Part shown: positions 26,010 to 40,091 of the stretch, piece after piece
Position numbering within the stretch: position 1 is the first letter of the stretch
How the letters are laid out: each line of letters starts with the position of its first letter
Source: Vitis vinifera
Lineage: Eukaryota; Streptophyta; Magnoliopsida; Vitales; Vitaceae
DNA length: 64,000 bases
Assembly (NCBI RefSeq): GCF_030704535.1
Contig: NC_081818.1
Span: 1,935,001 to 1,999,000 of the forward strand
Reading direction: 5' to 3'
Program-made: the position numbers and the translations under genes
The notes under the pieces: generated by a model
What the model was told of the DNA's origin: nothing
Seen by the model: only the letters and a program-made list of their open reading frames with translations
Databases searched by the model: none

Positions 26010-28760
26010 TTATATATATATATTTTGTAATATTTAATAAGAATTATGAAAAAAATTAAAAATAATATTAAATTTTCTTATAGTAGATGTAATTACAATT
26101 TAGATGATTAGTAGTTGAATTAAAAATTAGAAAGTAAAACTTTTTTCATGCAGTAGTCAACTACTGACATGGATAAATGCCTTGATCTTATCTTCTCAAT
26201 TTTTACTCCCGACTTTTGCTTTATTGAATTACTATTTGTAATTGTGATGCGCTTTATAAAGGAGTGGGATTGATGCCTCTAATGTTAAAAATAAAAATAA
26301 TAAATATAAATATTACACAAATAACACGTGGGTTTGAATATATTTTTTATTTTATATTTTTAAGAATTAAAAAATAGGAATAAAATCTATATAAAAAAAT
26401 TGAACATTATATAAAAATTTGAGATAATAAAATTTTTTAATACCTCAAAATTTTAAATAATTTTTGAAAATATCATTTTTTTTCTATATAAACTTGTAAG
26501 AGTTTCTTGCTTCTTATATCAAAGTTATCATTATTTTTAAAATTTTAAATTAAAAATTATAAAGAAAATGTTGTTTACGCATTATTAGTGTTCATAAGAT
26601 CCTACCATCCAATAGAGTGACAATTTGTATCCATGGGTTGCATTCATCTTGTGTTAAAGTTTAAGTATTCTATTATATAATTCAATCCAAACCCGATATG
26701 AAGAATAATCATGTTAAAAATATAAATACAAATACTATATAATTATTAAATAGGTAACACATCATGCAACTCATTTAACCCATTTAATAATCAAGTTAAG
26801 TTAGATATTATATATGTTCATATAATTAATATCTCAATCAAATATGTTTATAATTTGATTAACTTATTTATTTAAAAATAAATTTATAAATTTAAAATGA
26901 TTCAAATATGGATTAAATAACTTAAAGATATAATTAAGTTAATAGTGAAATTATTAGGTGAGTCAATTCAATTTAAATTCGTGTAATGAAGATTGACTAA
27001 AAAATTATCTATTTATTAAACGGATTATGTAGGTTAATACGAATTTGACCAAAACTCAATTATACTCAACTCAAACCCATGAAAAATGGGTTAGGTTCGT
27101 ATCATGAATCATGTCAAACTTCACCACCCTTATCATCTAGGCATATCCCGTTTAAGCAATAAATCAGACATGCTCATAAATAGGATAATTAATCATTGAA
27201 TATGATACAATGAACATTACAAAATTTAGAATACTTGATAAATATAATATTTTTTTTCTTATGGATATTATATTTTTTTTTGTTCATTTACATGATGATA
27301 ACGTGAATTAAACGAGGATGAGTCTAGATTGAGACAATCATTCAATAAAAAAAGACCAAGGGAATCTTCTTCATTTTCCACATAAAAAGTTCTCTCATTT
27401 ATTTTTTATATATGTTTTGTAATATTTAATAAGAATTATGAAAAAATAAAATAAAATTTTCTTTATAGTAGATGCAATTACAATTTATATGATTAGTAGT
27501 TGAATTAAAAATTAGAAAGTGAAACATTTTTCATGCAGATGAATAAATGCTTTGATCTTATCTTCTCAATTTTTACTCCCAACTTTTAATTTAGTGAATT
27601 ACTATTTGTGATGCGCTTTATAAAAGTAGTGAGATGATGGCTCTAATATTAAAAATAAATATAATTATTACACAATAACACGTGGGTTTGAATATATTTT
27701 TTATTTTATATCTTTAAAATTTTAAAAGTGGAAATAAATTCTATTTTAAAAAATATAACATTATATAAGCTTTAATTTGAGATAATAACATTTTCTTATA
27801 CCTCAAAATTTTAAATAATTTTTGAAAATATTATTTTTTTCTATATAAACTTATAAGAGTTTTTTTGCTTCTTATATAAAAGTTATTATTATTTTTAATT
27901 TTTAAAATTAAAACTTAAAAAGGAAATATTGTTAACACATGATTGATGATTGTAAAATTTTACCATCTTATAGGGGTGACAATTTATGTTGGTGGGTCGT
28001 ATTCAACTTGTATCGAAGTTTAAGTATTTTACTATATAGTTCAACCCAAGCCCAACACGAATAATAATCATGTAAAAAAATATAAACCTAAATCTTACAT
28101 AATTATCAAAACAAGTAATACATCGTGTAACCCATTTAATAATCAAGTTAAACTAGGTCTTATACATGTCCATATGATTAATGTCTTAATTAAATATGTT
28201 TATTACTCAATTAATTTATTTATTCAAAAATAAATTTAAAATAATTCAAATATGGATTAAATAACTTAAAAATATAATTAAGTTAATAATGAAATTATTA
28301 GGTGAATCAATCCAAGTTAAATTTGTATAATTCAAATTAATTAAAAAGTTATTTATTTATTAAACGAGTTATGTAGGTTAATACGAATTTAACTTAAACC
28401 CATTTATACTCAATCCAAACTCACGAAAAGTGGGTTGAGTTCGTGTCATATTTACGAATCATGTTAAACTTCATCACCCTTACCATCCAGACATATCCCG
28501 TTTAAATAACAAATCCAAACATGTTGTGAATAAGATAATTAATCATGTTGATAGTGAACATGATACAATGAACATTATAGAATTCTGAACACTCACTAGA
28601 TATAATATTTTTTTCTTAAAGATATGATTTTTTATTTATTTATTTACATGATGATAACGTGGATTAAACAAGGATGAATCTAGATCGAGACAATCATTCA
28701 ATAAAAAAAGACTAAGGGAATCTTCTTCATTTTCCACTAAAAAAAAGCTCTCCCATTCGA
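26010..28760. repeat. Tandem duplication, about 1.38-kb unit, two copies
   Basis: Unit 1 is about 26010-27400 and unit 2 about 27401-28760. Matching landmarks in the same order: TTTTGTAATATTTAATAAGA (about 26024 / 27414), GATTAGTAGTTGAATTAAAA (about 26106 / 27490), GATGCGCTTTATAAA, AACACGTGGGTTTGAATATA, ATTAATCATTGAATATGA-like tracts, GAGACAATCATTCAATAAAA and GGGAATCTTCTTCATTTTCC. The copies differ by many substitutions and small gaps. No coding frame survives in either, so the original content is unknown. Confidence 0.8.
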
Positions 28761-31700
28761 AGGAAGGAGGTCTTTCACTCCATATGGCTAACTTAATCCT
28801 TTGGTTAGGGTACCCCTCTTGTATTATTGGATTGCAAAGATAGAAAAGTTGATTGAGATAGATTAGGACCACCACTAACTCTTATTTCTTTTTATTTTGC
28901 TAATAATTATAATAATAATAAAATTAACAAGTGATGACATATAATATTCTCCATTAAAATTTAAAAATATATTAAATTCCTTAAATAAAAATTCTTTATA
29001 GTGTATGCAATTATGTCAAGAGGGAAATGTTTTTCACACCATCAATAAGCACAAAGCATTAAAGATAGATAATATTTTATCTTATTTTAGCACCTTTTTC
29101 TTTCATAAATTAATATCATTTTACTATTTTGTGACAACACGAAGGTGTATGTCAGATAATGACTTTGTTAATGAGTAAATATTTTATTTTTTAAAAATAA
29201 TTTTTTATATAAAAATTTAATATTTTATATAAAAAATATAAACTTATCTTACATCTTTAAAAATTATTTTTAAAAAAATTTAAAAAAAATTGAGATGAAA
29301 ATTTTCTTTTCATACCTTAAATTTTTTACTTCTTTGATACAAGTATATAAAAGTTCTTATATCTTATACAATTATTATTATTATTTTTTATTTTAAAAAT
29401 ATTATAATAATATTAAAAAATTTAAATCAATTTTTCTTTAAATTTAATAAAACATAAAATATTATGTGTACCAATGAGAGCCACAATTGAAAAGGAAACA
29501 ACTTTTGCAAACAACTTTTGTTTGGATACTTTTAGATTCTAAAGCTGCTTCCATGGCCAAGGTGTTATCCAGTTGCCAAAATAAATAAATTTTTGCTTCT
29601 TATCTTTTTCACTTTTATCAAACTTTAAAGATCATCCTTTTCTTTTTTATACATTACGATATAAAAAAAATTTCTACAATACGACGCCTAGTACTAAAGT
29701 TTTATCTTATTCGATTCTTAAAATTTTTTCAAACATATAAGGGACAGAAATCAACTTCCAAATTTTGAACTAGAAATTTCGTGACATTATTCTTACTCTC
29801 ATTTATATTTTTTCTATTAGTTTATTGGTTTGAGCATGGATGTTCTTATTTGGACATCTTATTTGGGGTATTGGATTTATATTCTTAATTTCCTGACGTG
29901 GATATTGGTAAGAATTGATTACTCATTAAGGTAATCCAATTAATCAAGACAGACATTAGAAAATATGGTTCTAATGAGTGGCACATGGTCCTTAGTTCAA
30001 ATCTTGTCACTAATGATACCTTGAATTTACCTGATACTAGTTGTTGTAAAGTGATCAATACCTCGAAGGGTTTAGCCATGAAAAGTTCTTTAGTTATCAA
30101 CAAAATGAAAAAAGAAAAAAATGGTCGGAATTAATTAAAACTTTAGCATGAGCTCATGAAAGCACACCTTTGGCCAATTTGATTCAATAAAGAGATAAAT
30201 CAATGGCCTTTTCCATTGCGCAGACAAGATTTGTTGGATTAACCTACTAATCTATAACTAAGATCGACATTAGAATATATTACGATATAAAACAAATTTT
30301 AGCTTTAAGATTCTATATTTCATTGTGGCTTCCATGTTCAACTAAGTCATTTTATATTCATCATCCAAAGGCTATGGTCCTATTACTATAAAACAAAGGA
30401 CTAAAAAAAAGGTTAATAATTGTCTCATTTGCCTTTATTATTCTATTCTTGTCCCTTTCAAAACCCTAGTTTATGGTACTATTAAAGTAATACGTAGTTG
30501 CTTTAAATGAAAGTGCTCCCTTGGACCCATATTCCCATCTTTTAAGTTCAATAATTTCCAACCCAAAAATATTATTTAATTAACTTTAGTGTGTTTGGTA
30601 GACTAAAAGCTATGTTCATATTAACTTACTAACAACACTAAGTAAAATTAAATAATAGCCATTAAAGTCCACATTTTACATCTTCATACTACCTCTAAAA
30701 TCAAATTTTCTCACCTACCCATACTAAAGAGTTATTAAAATTACATTTTTTTTTTGTAATGCATTAGTTGTGACTCCACCGCAACGAGAATTTTAGGTTA
30801 AGCAATTATTTGGTCCTCATATGCGTATATTTTATAATATAGTTAAAAAAAATTAATAATTGACTAGTGGATAATTTTATTATATGGTTCTATTCATAAT
30901 CTCTATCGATCACCGACATTGACCGTATAATTAGGATTTACTTATGATATATTCATAATGGTCTATTTAGTAAAAATTTCCCGACGCTATTAGGAATATG
31001 ATAATTAATTATGTAGATAAAACCTCAATTAAGTAAATTTACACCCATATGTTGGCACCATGTTGTAGTTTGATTAACTTAGAATTTGTCTTTTGTCATG
31101 TTCACATTTGTCTTTTTGGTTTCTTTGTTTCTAGTCGTTTGACCGCCTCCCTTTTGGAACCTTTCTTCTATAAATAGTATCAAACTTATGGTGGTTAGAT
31201 TTATAGTTGAAAAAGTTAAATAATTAACCAAGTTGATGAAAATGAAAATAATTTAAGCAAACAATGTCTTATTTTAAGAATTAGTTTTTAAAAATAGTCT
31301 TTAAACAAACCCTCAAATTCTTTAAGAAAAGTAATTTTAAATTTTTCATAATTTTAAATTCTAATTTTAGGTAAAAATTAAAAAAAAATAATATAACTTT
31401 TTTATAAAAAGAATTCATATACCTTTTTATCATTTTTTCTCTTTTATTTCTTTTCAAGCGTGCTCTCTATCGTGGAAAGGGTCTTAAAGTTTCAAGACGT
31501 ACATTTTCTTTTTCCTTTTGTTTTAAGAAAGTGTTGATAGAAAAGTACGAAATAAACATTATTCACGTGTATTGAATAGATTTATTAAATGAAAAATCAA
31601 ATAATTTTTATATTTATTTAAATTTTAGAACAAAAATGATAAGTAAATATCAATCACATTTAGAAAATAATTGTATCATAAATCAGTAACTCTCACATCT

Positions 31701-34032
31701 ATTAAATATGATGATGAAGATAATGATGGGTAATTCCATTCAAAATCAAATAATTTTCATATTTATAAAATAAATAAAAATAAAAAACCAGAAAGAGAAT
31801 CAATCATGATGCAACCCTTTGTGAGATGGTGACATACTGACATGAAATAGACGTCCAATTTGGGCCATTTAGGGTTGAGAGATTCCAATATTTTGGCCAC
31901 CTGATTTCATTAAAAACCAGTCAATTTTGGCGGCAATCTTTGAAAACGGTGACACTTGGAGTTTGGGTGTTTCTCTTGCACAACAAAATGGAAGAAATCA
32001 ACTTCAGCTGACATCCATCTCTCGTCAACTTGAGCTTGCATCCATCTCTCTCTCTGTGGTTTGACTATTGATAGAAAAGGAAAGACCCTGCTTGTTTCCT
32101 GAGAAAACGTGTTCACAACAAAAAAAAAAGAAAAAAAAAAGTGATTTGAACAACAACGTTTAAATAAGAATCATTCAAAGTCTACTATTTTTTAACAGTG
32201 AATTTGGATGTTTCTCTTATTTAAGAAGGGTATTAATATAAATAAATAAAATTAACGTATAAAATCTCGAAATTATATATAAGATATTTATAAAATAATA
32301 AAACTTGAATGTATAAGCGATATCGCTTAGTTTATAGTACTTTTCAATAAACATCGAATCAAAATAGTAGTAAGAAAAAATTAATTTTTTTAATTGTTAA
32401 ATCATATGAAAAATTAATTTTCTAATTGTTGGGTCTGGATATATTTTTGTTTTTTGTTTTTTTATCTTTAAAAATGTATTAATAAATTTTTTATATAAGA
32501 AATAAAAACACTATAAACTTATTTTATGTCTTTAAGATTTATTTTCAGAAATTTTAAAATTTGAGGTATTAATTTTTTTAATAACTTAATTTTAAAAATA
32601 ATATTTTTAAATTATTAACAAGGAAATTGAATGGCAATTATGAAAATGTAGAATTTTGTCATTATGATAATGCTTCAATGATATATTTATTTATACTCGG
32701 TAAGTTATCCATGAGGCTGAAAATTTTTCCAAACACCTATCTTTACTCAAGGGAAAGAGCCATACTTAAAAAGCTAAATGACAGTGATATATTAAACTAA
32801 ATAATGGTAATATATTTATTGGAATTTAAAATCTAATTCACTAGCAATACACCCTTTAGACATAAAAAAATAAAAATGAAAACAAAAACAAAACAACCTT
32901 ATATTTATGATAATTTAACTATAATTAAAGGAATATTTAATAAAATTTAATACTTATTATTTAATAATTTAAATTAATTTTAAATTAAATTATATTTAAA
33001 TTATTGACTTAAAACTTATGAATGTGATACTTAGATTTATTACCATACTTAATATTTGGAAAATATTTTTGTCCATACTTCAAATCATTAACTATCCTAT
33101 AAAGTCAAATTACTTTAACATGTCATGAAAGTCAATGGCATACATTCAACTTTACAATCATAATTAGGAATGACACTGAGTTGATTTTTTGGGATGTTCA
33201 TCCCACTCTTGATGGAACAAGTTTGGAAAAATGATAAACGGGTTCACATAAGTTTAGGTAGGTTTAGGTTTTAAACTCGATTGAGGTAAGTTTAGGTATT
33301 TCCTTGTCCATCCTACTCCACTTTGTTTAGACATATAATTAATAAAAAATATATATTTTTATTTATTTAAATGTATATCATTGAAATAAATTATAGTTTT
33401 TTTTTTTGGAGACGATGATGAGAATATGTTTAAATAATTAGGATAGGATTGAGATATGAGTGTTTCGTCATAAACCCACCTCATTGTCATCTTTAATAAT
33501 AATGTTATAACTTATTATTTCTTTAATAATATCATGAATGCTCTTATTTGCTTTCGTGTGAGTGGGTGTTTATATTATACAAATACAATATTTATATACC
33601 TTAAAATTCATTTTATTGCTTGTATGTGTAATTAATATGGTTTTGATACTTTCATCTTATATTGTTTTAGAATGTTTATCAGATGGTTTCTTTGTAAGAT
33701 GAATGTATTACCGTCTACTTGTTGAACCTCAATTCAAAGAACATTTTAAGTGTCATTGTGATTCAAACTCTTAGGGTTGAGTAAGAGAAGATGTGTTTGA
33801 AATAGAAAAATCGATGGCATTTATTATTTTTAACAAATTATTCTTCAACTAAACCTCTATTTTTCCTTACTTTATTTTTGAGTCCTTATTAAACTTTGAT
33901 CCTCTAACAATTGAACACTTACACTCACAATCAAGTTTATCATCATCATAATCACAATTAAGTTTATCATCATCATCACGTTAATAATATTTAGTCGTAT
34001 CACTATAGCCAACAAAAATACATTTAATGTAT

Positions 34033-34034
<2 letters not shown>
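28761..34034. other. AT-rich intergenic stretch without a supported gene
   Basis: Several small open frames exist but all are short and unrelated to anything I recognise. A degenerate copy of the GTTTGGTAA-family MITE is visible at about 32925-33170. The segment at 31790-32110 is slightly more GC-rich and might be an old gene fragment, but no protein could be read. Confidence 0.45.

Positions 34035-34081
<47 letters not shown>
34035..34081. repeat. (CAT)n microsatellite
   Basis: About fifteen CAT trinucleotides, read directly. An open frame running through it is only a by-product of the repeat. Confidence 0.95.
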
Positions 34082-34082
<1 letters not shown>

Positions 34083-34824
34083 GCTAATAACCTTTAGTCA
34101 CATCACTATAGACAACAAAAACCAACTTCATGTTTTCATTATCAATTTTTTTTTCCATGCTTTTATTGTATCTAGGAATATGTATTATATTAATACGTAT
34201 TCAAAAACTCCGGAAAAAGAAACATTTGACTTGTATACACTCAATGCTTCTGAACATGTTCTTTCAAAAACTATTTTAATAGAGGTTTATTCAACAAAAT
34301 TAGTATACATATGACTGATTTTGTTTAGAAAACTTTAAAAAATGACTTCAATTTCAAACGCTTCTTGCTATTTTCATAATTATTATATTTTTTCTTTCGA
34401 TTATACCATTTTATTGAGATATATAAATAACTATTAACTGTCATCGAATATCTTGATTCTGTAATAATTATTTATTGATGATGATTTTTTTTTATCATAT
34501 CTTGATGTTTTGATGTTGCCAGTTTATTTTTATATATTAAAATAAAATATAAAATATTTATTTTTATGTAAATTTCAAACAAATTTAGACTTGTGAGAAT
34601 GAAAACAACCCCATCTAGAAAATAATTAAATAATAAATTACATTATTCAACTCTTACAATTATACAATTTCAACCCATTTATTATAATCCTAAAATACCC
34701 ACTAAAATCCAAGTCAAAAAATGACAAAAAAAAAAAAGAATAAAAATCAATAAAATTTCAAAATGTCCTTATCTAGGGAACACCCCAGAGGAATATTAGG
34801 GTACCCTCACCTAATACTGCAGAG

Positions 34825-35190
34825 TATAAATAGTGAAAGAGCTGTCTCTCGCCCACTGGATTCTGCTGTATTGTTGACCATCTAGATCTAAAGCCTCCCC
34901 GGTCCCACTACCTTTTTGGCTTTTTTCTCAAGGGGTTGTGCACCCATGGGATGATTGTGGGCCTGGGGCATCACAGCCGTCCACGTGGAAGGGGTGTATT
35001 ATGCAATGAAGGGTGGCTTGGACTAATCAGCTTTGTTCAAACCTTCTCTTTGTGGTCCAATCATCTGCTTTCTGTGGACTTTTGTGTGTATATCTTCATT
35101 GTCTCCACACCCAGGTGGGTGATGGTTCTTGAAGATTCTCATGGGAACTACATCCATAAAAAAGCTGCAAATTATTTGATAAATTTAAAA
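34825..35190 (+). ncRNA. Possible non-coding transcription unit with TATA box
   Basis: A perfect-looking plant TATA box (TATAAATAG, 34825-34833) precedes a 330-base island clearly richer in G and C than its surroundings. Initiation would be expected near 34857-34865. The island includes GGGTTGTGCACCC (a potential hairpin) and a GTGGGCCTGGGGCATCAC stretch. There is an 86-aa open frame at 34936-35196, but it has no domain, an odd composition and runs into AT-rich sequence. I do not recognise a known small RNA or miRNA. An unannotated gene's first exon is equally possible. Confidence 0.3.
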
Positions 35191-35266
35191 CCATAAATCT
35201 TTTAAATTGTTTTTCTTTTATAATATGTTTGGTTTCAAGAAAGCATCAATAAATAAATAAATAAAT

Positions 35267-35271
<5 letters not shown>

Positions 35272-35302
<31 letters not shown>
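35272..35302. repeat. (TA)n microsatellite
   Basis: Uninterrupted TA run of 31 bases, read directly. It sits inside a small element bounded by ATATGTTTGGTTT (35225) and AACTAAACATAG (35386), possibly another MITE of the TATGTTTGG family. Confidence 0.9.
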
Positions 35303-35307
<5 letters not shown>

Positions 35308-35524
35308 AATCTTTATATAAACGAAAGTTGAAAAAGTATGTAAAATAATTTATAATTTGATTTTTTTTTCTTTGGAATTTTCCAATAACTAAACATAGGG
35401 TCGCATTCAAAGATCTATCATCTAATTTTTTAAAAATCAATGTGATGTTGATTTAGCGGTTGAAATGAAAGAAAACAAATCCTACCAGTTGAATTGATTT
35501 ACATAAAAAAATTTAAATTTTAAC

Positions 35525-35783
35525 GTTATGTTTGATTTTTTGAAAATTTGAGGAAAAAGAAGAAATGAAAAAAAATAAAAAATAAGTTTAAAGTCAATTA
35601 ATTATTTTTATATCTTGGTTTAAAATCATTTCATTTAATTTTATTTTTAAATAAATATTATATAATTTGAAAAATGTATAAAATTTTAACTAATTTTAAT
35701 TATATTAGATTTTTTAAATATTTTTATAATAAAACCAAACATAGAAAAAAAAATTCTTAATATTTAGTTAAAACCAAACATAG
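35525..35783. mobile_element. MITE-like element, TATGTTTG family
   Basis: Starts at GTTATGTTTGATTTTTTG. AAAACCAAACATAG is present twice near the right side (ending about 35745 and 35783). The second end may come from a local duplication or a nested insertion. The interior is AT-rich and non-coding. Confidence 0.5.
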
Positions 35784-36090
35784 CATAAAAGAATGGGATG
35801 AAATAATTCAAAATAACATTTAAGATGAAGTGATTTACTATAAGATTAGAATTTTAGGACTACTTGCTAAATTCAAAGGCACATACGTGTAATTAGTAAG
35901 TGTATTGAATTTTTTTTTCAAGGTTCATGATCAATAATTTTGTAAAATGTTGCTTGAATCATACAAAAAATGATTTAGGGTACATTTGATTCTAAATTTA
36001 GAAAGTTGTTTCTTATATTTTAGAATTACAAATTAAAAAAAATAAATTGAGGTTCATGTTTTTCTAAGAAATTCCTCTAAAAAATCTTAT

Positions 36091-36574
36091 GGTTATGTTT
36101 GGTTCTTAGAAATTTTGAGGGAAATGTGGGAGAAATAAAATAGAGAAAAAAAGTAGACAGAAAGAAAAAAACGAAAGAAAATAGAAAATAAATTAAAGGT
36201 CGATAAAGTATTTTTACGCTCTTCTTCAAATTCATTTCACTTATTTTCCCTAGTCATATAAACATTAAGGCTCTGTTTGGTTCCTAGAAAATGTAAGGGA
36301 AAATGTGAGGGAAATAATATAGAAAGGAAAAGTAGAAGGAAAAATAAAATAAAAAAAAAATTAAAATTAAAATCAATAAATTATTTTTATATGTTACTTC
36401 AAATTCATATTACTTTTTTTCATTATTTGATATAAAGATTAAATAATTTAAAAATATATAAATATCTAATTAATCTTAATTATATATTATTTTCAGACAA
36501 CCAAACATGATAAAATAATTTTCCTTAACATTTTGTTTTTTTTCCTTAATACTTTTTGAGAACCAAACATACTC
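36091..36574. mobile_element. Two adjacent MITE-like elements, TATGTTTGGTTC family
   Basis: A left end GGTTATGTTTGGTTCTTAG at 36091 has no matching right end before a second, complete element. That element runs from CTCTGTTTGGTTCCTAG (36271) to GAGAACCAAACATACT (36574). The interiors of the two resemble each other (GAAATGTGGGAG / AAAATGTGAGGG). So a full element follows or interrupts a truncated one. Confidence 0.5.
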
Positions 36575-38505
36575 TTTTGAAAGGCATAGGACAAGAAAAT
36601 TACGCCCATTACCTTACAATATTTGATATTTGATAGAAAATAATTGACTTTGAGCAGTTAAAACTACTATAAAAGTTTATTTGGGCTTTTTCGTAAAAAG
36701 AGCATGCATTTTTGGGCTTTAACCTAATCTGAAACTATTTTGGGCCTGGCCCGGGTCCGTTGTGTCCACTCCTACTTAGGCTTGCATGGCCCATGTCCTT
36801 TCTCAAAATTTGGTGTGGGTCATGAGTCATGACCATGGAGGTTGATACTATTGAAGCATAGGCCCTTTTTTTTTCTGATCAAATCAGGACCAAATATTTT
36901 AATGGGCCCCTTCAAGATTGGGCCCACTTAGGAGTTTAATAGCCATGGTTTTAAGATTTTGGGCCCAATCAGTAATTGGGTGGGGCTGGATTCACTTTAA
37001 TAATTGGAGTGGGCCCAGAACAGATGAGAGCAATTAGACTCAGTTATTGATCCATTAATACCTGCTACAAGCATATAATCCCCAAACCAACCAAAGTATT
37101 AAATATCCTCATTTGATAATTTTTTATATTTTTATTTAATAATTTTTATTTTCAAGGTGTTAAAAATAATTTTAAAAATAAAAAAATCCAACCCAAGTTA
37201 AAAAAAAAACCCAAAAATTCGAATTTAAATGTGTCTTATAATAATTAATTTTACAACCACATTTAAAATCTCAATCTTTTTTTTTTTTTTTTTATAACTA
37301 TTGAGAGAAAAAAAAAATTGTTCTTCTAATCTCTCTCATAATTAATCAAAATTTCCAACATCACTACACTTTATCCTACAAAAAGAAAATTATAAAATTT
37401 CTCAATATTAGTCTGGGTATTTCCTAAAATTTCATTTTAAACTTTTAAATACTAATTTTGCCAATTTTTATTTTTTAAAAGATTTCAAAATACAAATATT
37501 TAATCAAAATTTTTGTGGATATCCTTAGCCCAATCCATGACTTTAAGTAATACTTATTTTTTGGTTGAATAGAAAAAATCAAAATATTTAATATTTTTTT
37601 ATTCAATTAAAAGTAATTTGTTGATATCAACCAACATAAATGAACTTGTTATCGATAAATTTAATTTAATTATATTGATCGATATCAACGTATTACTTTT
37701 AACTAAATCGAAATAATCAAATATTTTGATTTGTTTAATTCAATCAAAACACGAACACCATCTTAAGTATAACTTATAAAGTTTATATTTCAAATAGTTT
37801 CTCATGATGTCCAATAAATAAATAAATCTAACTGCATTGAATGAATGAGGAGATGCAGATCTGAAGATTTGATGTTAAGGGCTTAAAGTGAAAATGTACT
37901 TCACAAGTGTACAAAATTCATTATAGTCCTTCAGTGAAAAGTAGAATAACAAGCAATGAGAATTTTGAACAGTGTATTGTTGAATAGTCACACTGCTCTA
38001 CAACCAAGTACAGCATTGAAATTAAGTTCCACTGGAAATTCTATACTACCAATTCATCCTCATATGGGGCTTTAAATCTAAGTCATCCTTGTATTTAACT
38101 ATATCTATAAACAAAGATTAAAAAAATTAAGACTGATTTGCTGGCTATAAGTCGGATTTGGGGCACTGCTTACATTAAGTGTACTTTTAGCCATCATATC
38201 CTATTGGATAGGAATTTATTTTTACCACTTGATTATTTTTAGAATAATTGTGGTTAAAATATTTTTAATTTATAATGTTTTGTGAGTAACACTTAAGTTG
38301 TGTTTGAATATACTTTTTATTTTTTGATTTTAAAAACCAAAAATAATATTAACTTTTACATAAGATACACGAACTTTACCTACCTTAAAAAAATAATGAT
38401 TTTTCAAAATTATTTAAAAAAATTAAGTATATAAAAAATTGTTACTTTCTCAAAATTTTAAAAATAATTTTTAAGAATTTAAAATAAGTTTATAAGTTTT
38501 AAGTA
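36575..38505. other. AT-rich intergenic stretch without a supported gene
   Basis: No gene is seen. A cluster of GGGCCCAAT-type words at 36730-37020 stands out by GC content but shows no ORF. These TGGGCC words are common in plant promoters and here may be chance or a relic. Confidence 0.4.
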
Positions 38506-38766
38506 AGGTGGTGTTTGTTTTTTTACTTAATTCTAAATAAAACTTTAATGCTTAATAGTATTAAATACTAGATTGTTTGTTTTTGTAGTATTTTATTTAT
38601 ATTAAGTATTAAAAAGTAAAGAAAAATCATTATGTTATTTTTTCTATTTAAAAAAAGCTACATATTTTGGCTTTTATAATAAATCATGAAAAAGTAAAAA
38701 CACAAACGACCTAAATTCTGAAAACAAATTACTTTAAGCAAAAAGCCAAAAAACCAAACACCACCT
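38506..38766. mobile_element. hAT-like MITE, 261 bp
   Basis: The left end AGGTGGTGTTTGTTTTTTT and the right end AAAAAACCAAACACCACCT are near-perfect 19-base terminal inverted repeats. The interior has no coding capacity and is AT-rich. Length and end structure fit a non-autonomous hAT-type element. A target duplication was not clear: the flanks read TTAAGTA and AAGACTT. Confidence 0.7.
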
Positions 38767-39392
38767 AAGACTTATTATATTTTATAACAAAATTAATACT
38801 ATTTTTTATTTTTAAAAATAAACATTTTTAAAGTGATTTTAACACAATTTTCCAAATCTCATTTTTACAAGTACTTTCAATGGTTAGGAAATGCTTGTAA
38901 TCACCTTAGAGAGGAAAAAAAAAAAAAGGTTGAAATAAGTTTCTAAAAATGGAGATTTTGAAACTATTCAAATGCTATTTTTGATTGGACAAAGGCTTTT
39001 TTGGTAAATTTGGTCGCATTGGAAACTACCTACAAAAAAGGGGAAGATTTGAGACATTAAAATGAAACTCCATGAAGAAGTAGGAAACCTTGACAAAAGA
39101 TTTGAAATCATAACTTTCTTTGAAGGGCCATTTTAAATTTTTAATTAAAAGTTATGCCTTATGGATTCTAATGACGTGTATAAATGAAATATTAGATAAG
39201 ATATATGTCCACTATTTCTTTACATCTATTGTGTTTGTTGACTATAATAAAATTATTTTTTATGATAATTATCTTAAAATTAAGGTTTATAGCTTAAGGT
39301 ATTAGTCCAAAATGATCAACTATGAATGCATATAATGGTCTTATTTATTAATGATATCAAATCTTTGAGATTAAATGTAGTGTCTCATATTA
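38767..39392. other. AT-rich spacer, no gene seen
   Basis: A weak open frame at 39120-39305 is AT-rich and unrecognised. Nothing else is supported. Confidence 0.4.
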
Positions 39393-40091
39393 CTAGGAAA
39401 TGAAGAAGAAAGAGCTATATATGGAGGGCTTTTACAATACACTATTGGTGCTTTTTCTTGAGGACATAGGTTTAATAAAAAAGCAAAATCGAGATTAGTT
39501 AGTGGGTCGTGTGTGCACCACTATAGCTTTGAACTCGATAATATCGAGTGGAGAGTGAGACCATGACATTAAAAAACATGTTTTAGTATATACCAAGATT
39601 GCATTTAGAAATAATTTTGACTAAAATGCTTTTATTTATAGTACTTTTATTAGTTAGGTTTTCATTAAAAATGCTTAAAAAAATCATTTGGTGTCCATTT
39701 GTACACACTTCTTAATTTTTGTTTAAAAAATTAAAATGTAAGAACTTGCTCCCAACCGTGTAGATATTGTTCGTTTTAGATCCAAAGGGTTCCTCATGGT
39801 TTTAAAACGCGTTTATAAGGTTACGAGGAGTCCATACTTATATAACGTCAAAAACTTTCTCTCATATCCAATGTAGGATGTCACAAACACCCCCTCCTCC
39901 ATGCAAACACGACGTCCTCATTGTGTCCCATGGGATTATAGGGCTAAACAGACAAACACTCCCTACAGAGTCAAACAAACCCTCACATCGAAGTCGGGGA
40001 TCGGCTCCCAATTATGTAGATATTATTTGTTTTGGACCCAAAGGATCCTCACAGCTTTAAAACACATCAACAGGGTTATGAGGAGTCCATA

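Noticed and set aside
29885-30103. Open frame on the - strand with a TTAGTTCAAATC word like a tRNA B box
   Set aside because: No A box at suitable distance and no cloverleaf. The frame has no known domain.
34890-34960. Resemblance to U2 snRNA 5' end (CCTTTTTGGCTTTTTTCTC)
   Set aside because: Only a few words match, the downstream conserved parts of U2 are missing and there is no USE upstream of the TATA box.
34936-35196. 86-aa open frame in the GC-richer island
   Set aside because: Odd composition, no domain, and it continues into AT-rich repeat DNA. The island is kept as a possible non-coding unit, not as a protein gene.
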